Part shown: positions 63,862-64,000 of the stretch, piece by piece
Layout of the letters: each line of letters begins with the position of its first letter
Numbering within the stretch: the first letter of the stretch is position 1
Origin: Mycobacterium colombiense
Lineage (GTDB): Bacteria; Actinomycetota; Actinomycetes; Mycobacteriales; Mycobacteriaceae
Length of the DNA: 64,000 bases
NCBI RefSeq assembly: GCF_003284935.1
Contig: NZ_QMEV01000006.1
Span: 1 to 64,000 of the forward strand
Direction of reading: 5' to 3'
Notes under the pieces: model-generated
Seen by the model: only the letters and a program-made list of their open reading frames with translations
The model's database searches: none
Told to the model about the DNA's origin: nothing
Made by a program: the position numbers and the translations under genes

Positions 63862-64000
63862 CTACTCGGACTCGGCTTCGGCGGCCTCTTCGTCGCCGGC
63901 CTCGGCCCCTTCTTCGGCCTCGGAGGCCGCGGCTTCCTCGCTGACCTCGCCCGCGCCCTCTTCGGCGAGGTCCTCGGCAGTCGGCGCGGTGACCACGTTG
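63862..64000 (-). CDS. rplY: 50S ribosomal protein L25 (partial, 5' end outside window)
   Basis: The last 45 codons are visible on the reverse strand: [18 protein letters not shown] continuing into a very acidic Glu/Ala-rich tail ending EAAEAESE and TAG at 63864-63862. This tail is typical of the long, CTC-type mycobacterial L25 (Rv1015c), which binds 5S rRNA through its N-terminal part, outside the window. Identity rests on the tail and on the pth neighbour. Confidence 0.85.
   Translation of the reverse strand, partial: NVVTAPTAEDLAEEGAGEVSEEAAASEAEEGAEAGDEEAAEAESE

Overview
The window comes from a high-GC actinomycete that is almost certainly a Mycobacterium. The evidence is a PPE gene, RpfB, the cAMP-dependent acetyltransferase Pat, a Rv1354c-like GGDEF-EAL protein, and long stretches in the same order as M. 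tuberculosis Rv0992c-Rv1015c. I cannot name the species. The conserved backbone is 5-FCL, galU, moeA1/glp, rimJ and the Rv0996 homologue (1-4.7 kb); pat, DUF5642-like lipoproteins, Rv1000c, arcA, pmt, rsmI and pabB (14.1-22.3 kb); and metG, tatD, rpfB, ksgA, ispE, a FAAL gene, pth and rplY (55.6-64 kb).

Two accessory blocks interrupt this backbone. Block 1 (4.8-13.9 kb) starts right after a tRNA-Ala(CGC) gene. It holds small catabolic or regulatory units (alpha/beta hydrolase, SnoaL-like protein, WYL regulator, membrane fatty-acid hydroxylase, FadR-type and TetR-type regulators, Rieske oxygenase, M42 peptidase) and a hddA-gmhA-gmhB set for activated D-glycero-alpha-D-manno-heptose.

Block 2 (22.4-55.5 kb) begins with an ECF41/SigJ-like sigma factor and a flavoprotein. 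The rest is a large exopolysaccharide locus of Wzx/Wzy type. It encodes a polyprenyl-phosphate sugar-1-phosphate transferase (chain initiation), a Wzx flippase, a Wzy-like polymerase, a Wzz/BY-kinase-like copolymerase with a destroyed Walker A lysine, an Alg14/Alg13-like split glycosyltransferase, three further glycosyltransferase genes (one a GT2-GT4 fusion), an acetyltransferase, an FkbM methyltransferase, an RmlC-like cupin without its catalytic His, and four sugar-redox candidates (AKR, GMC, AKR-like barrel, Gfo/Idh). Two paralogous exported lipoproteins of DUF4832-like architecture bracket a bifunctional c-di-GMP enzyme and the FkbM gene. Distal to this lie a PPE gene with a tiny PE-like partner, two tandem ArpA/ScbR-like TetR regulators, a BcsB-like exported protein without any BcsA, a NodB-type deacetylase and a PAS protein.

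My reading is that block 2 makes, modifies and exports a secreted polysaccharide, with second-messenger and TetR-type control encoded alongside. That is inference from gene content and translational coupling; the polymer and its sugars cannot be read from sequence. No insertion sequence, CRISPR array, phage or replication origin was seen.
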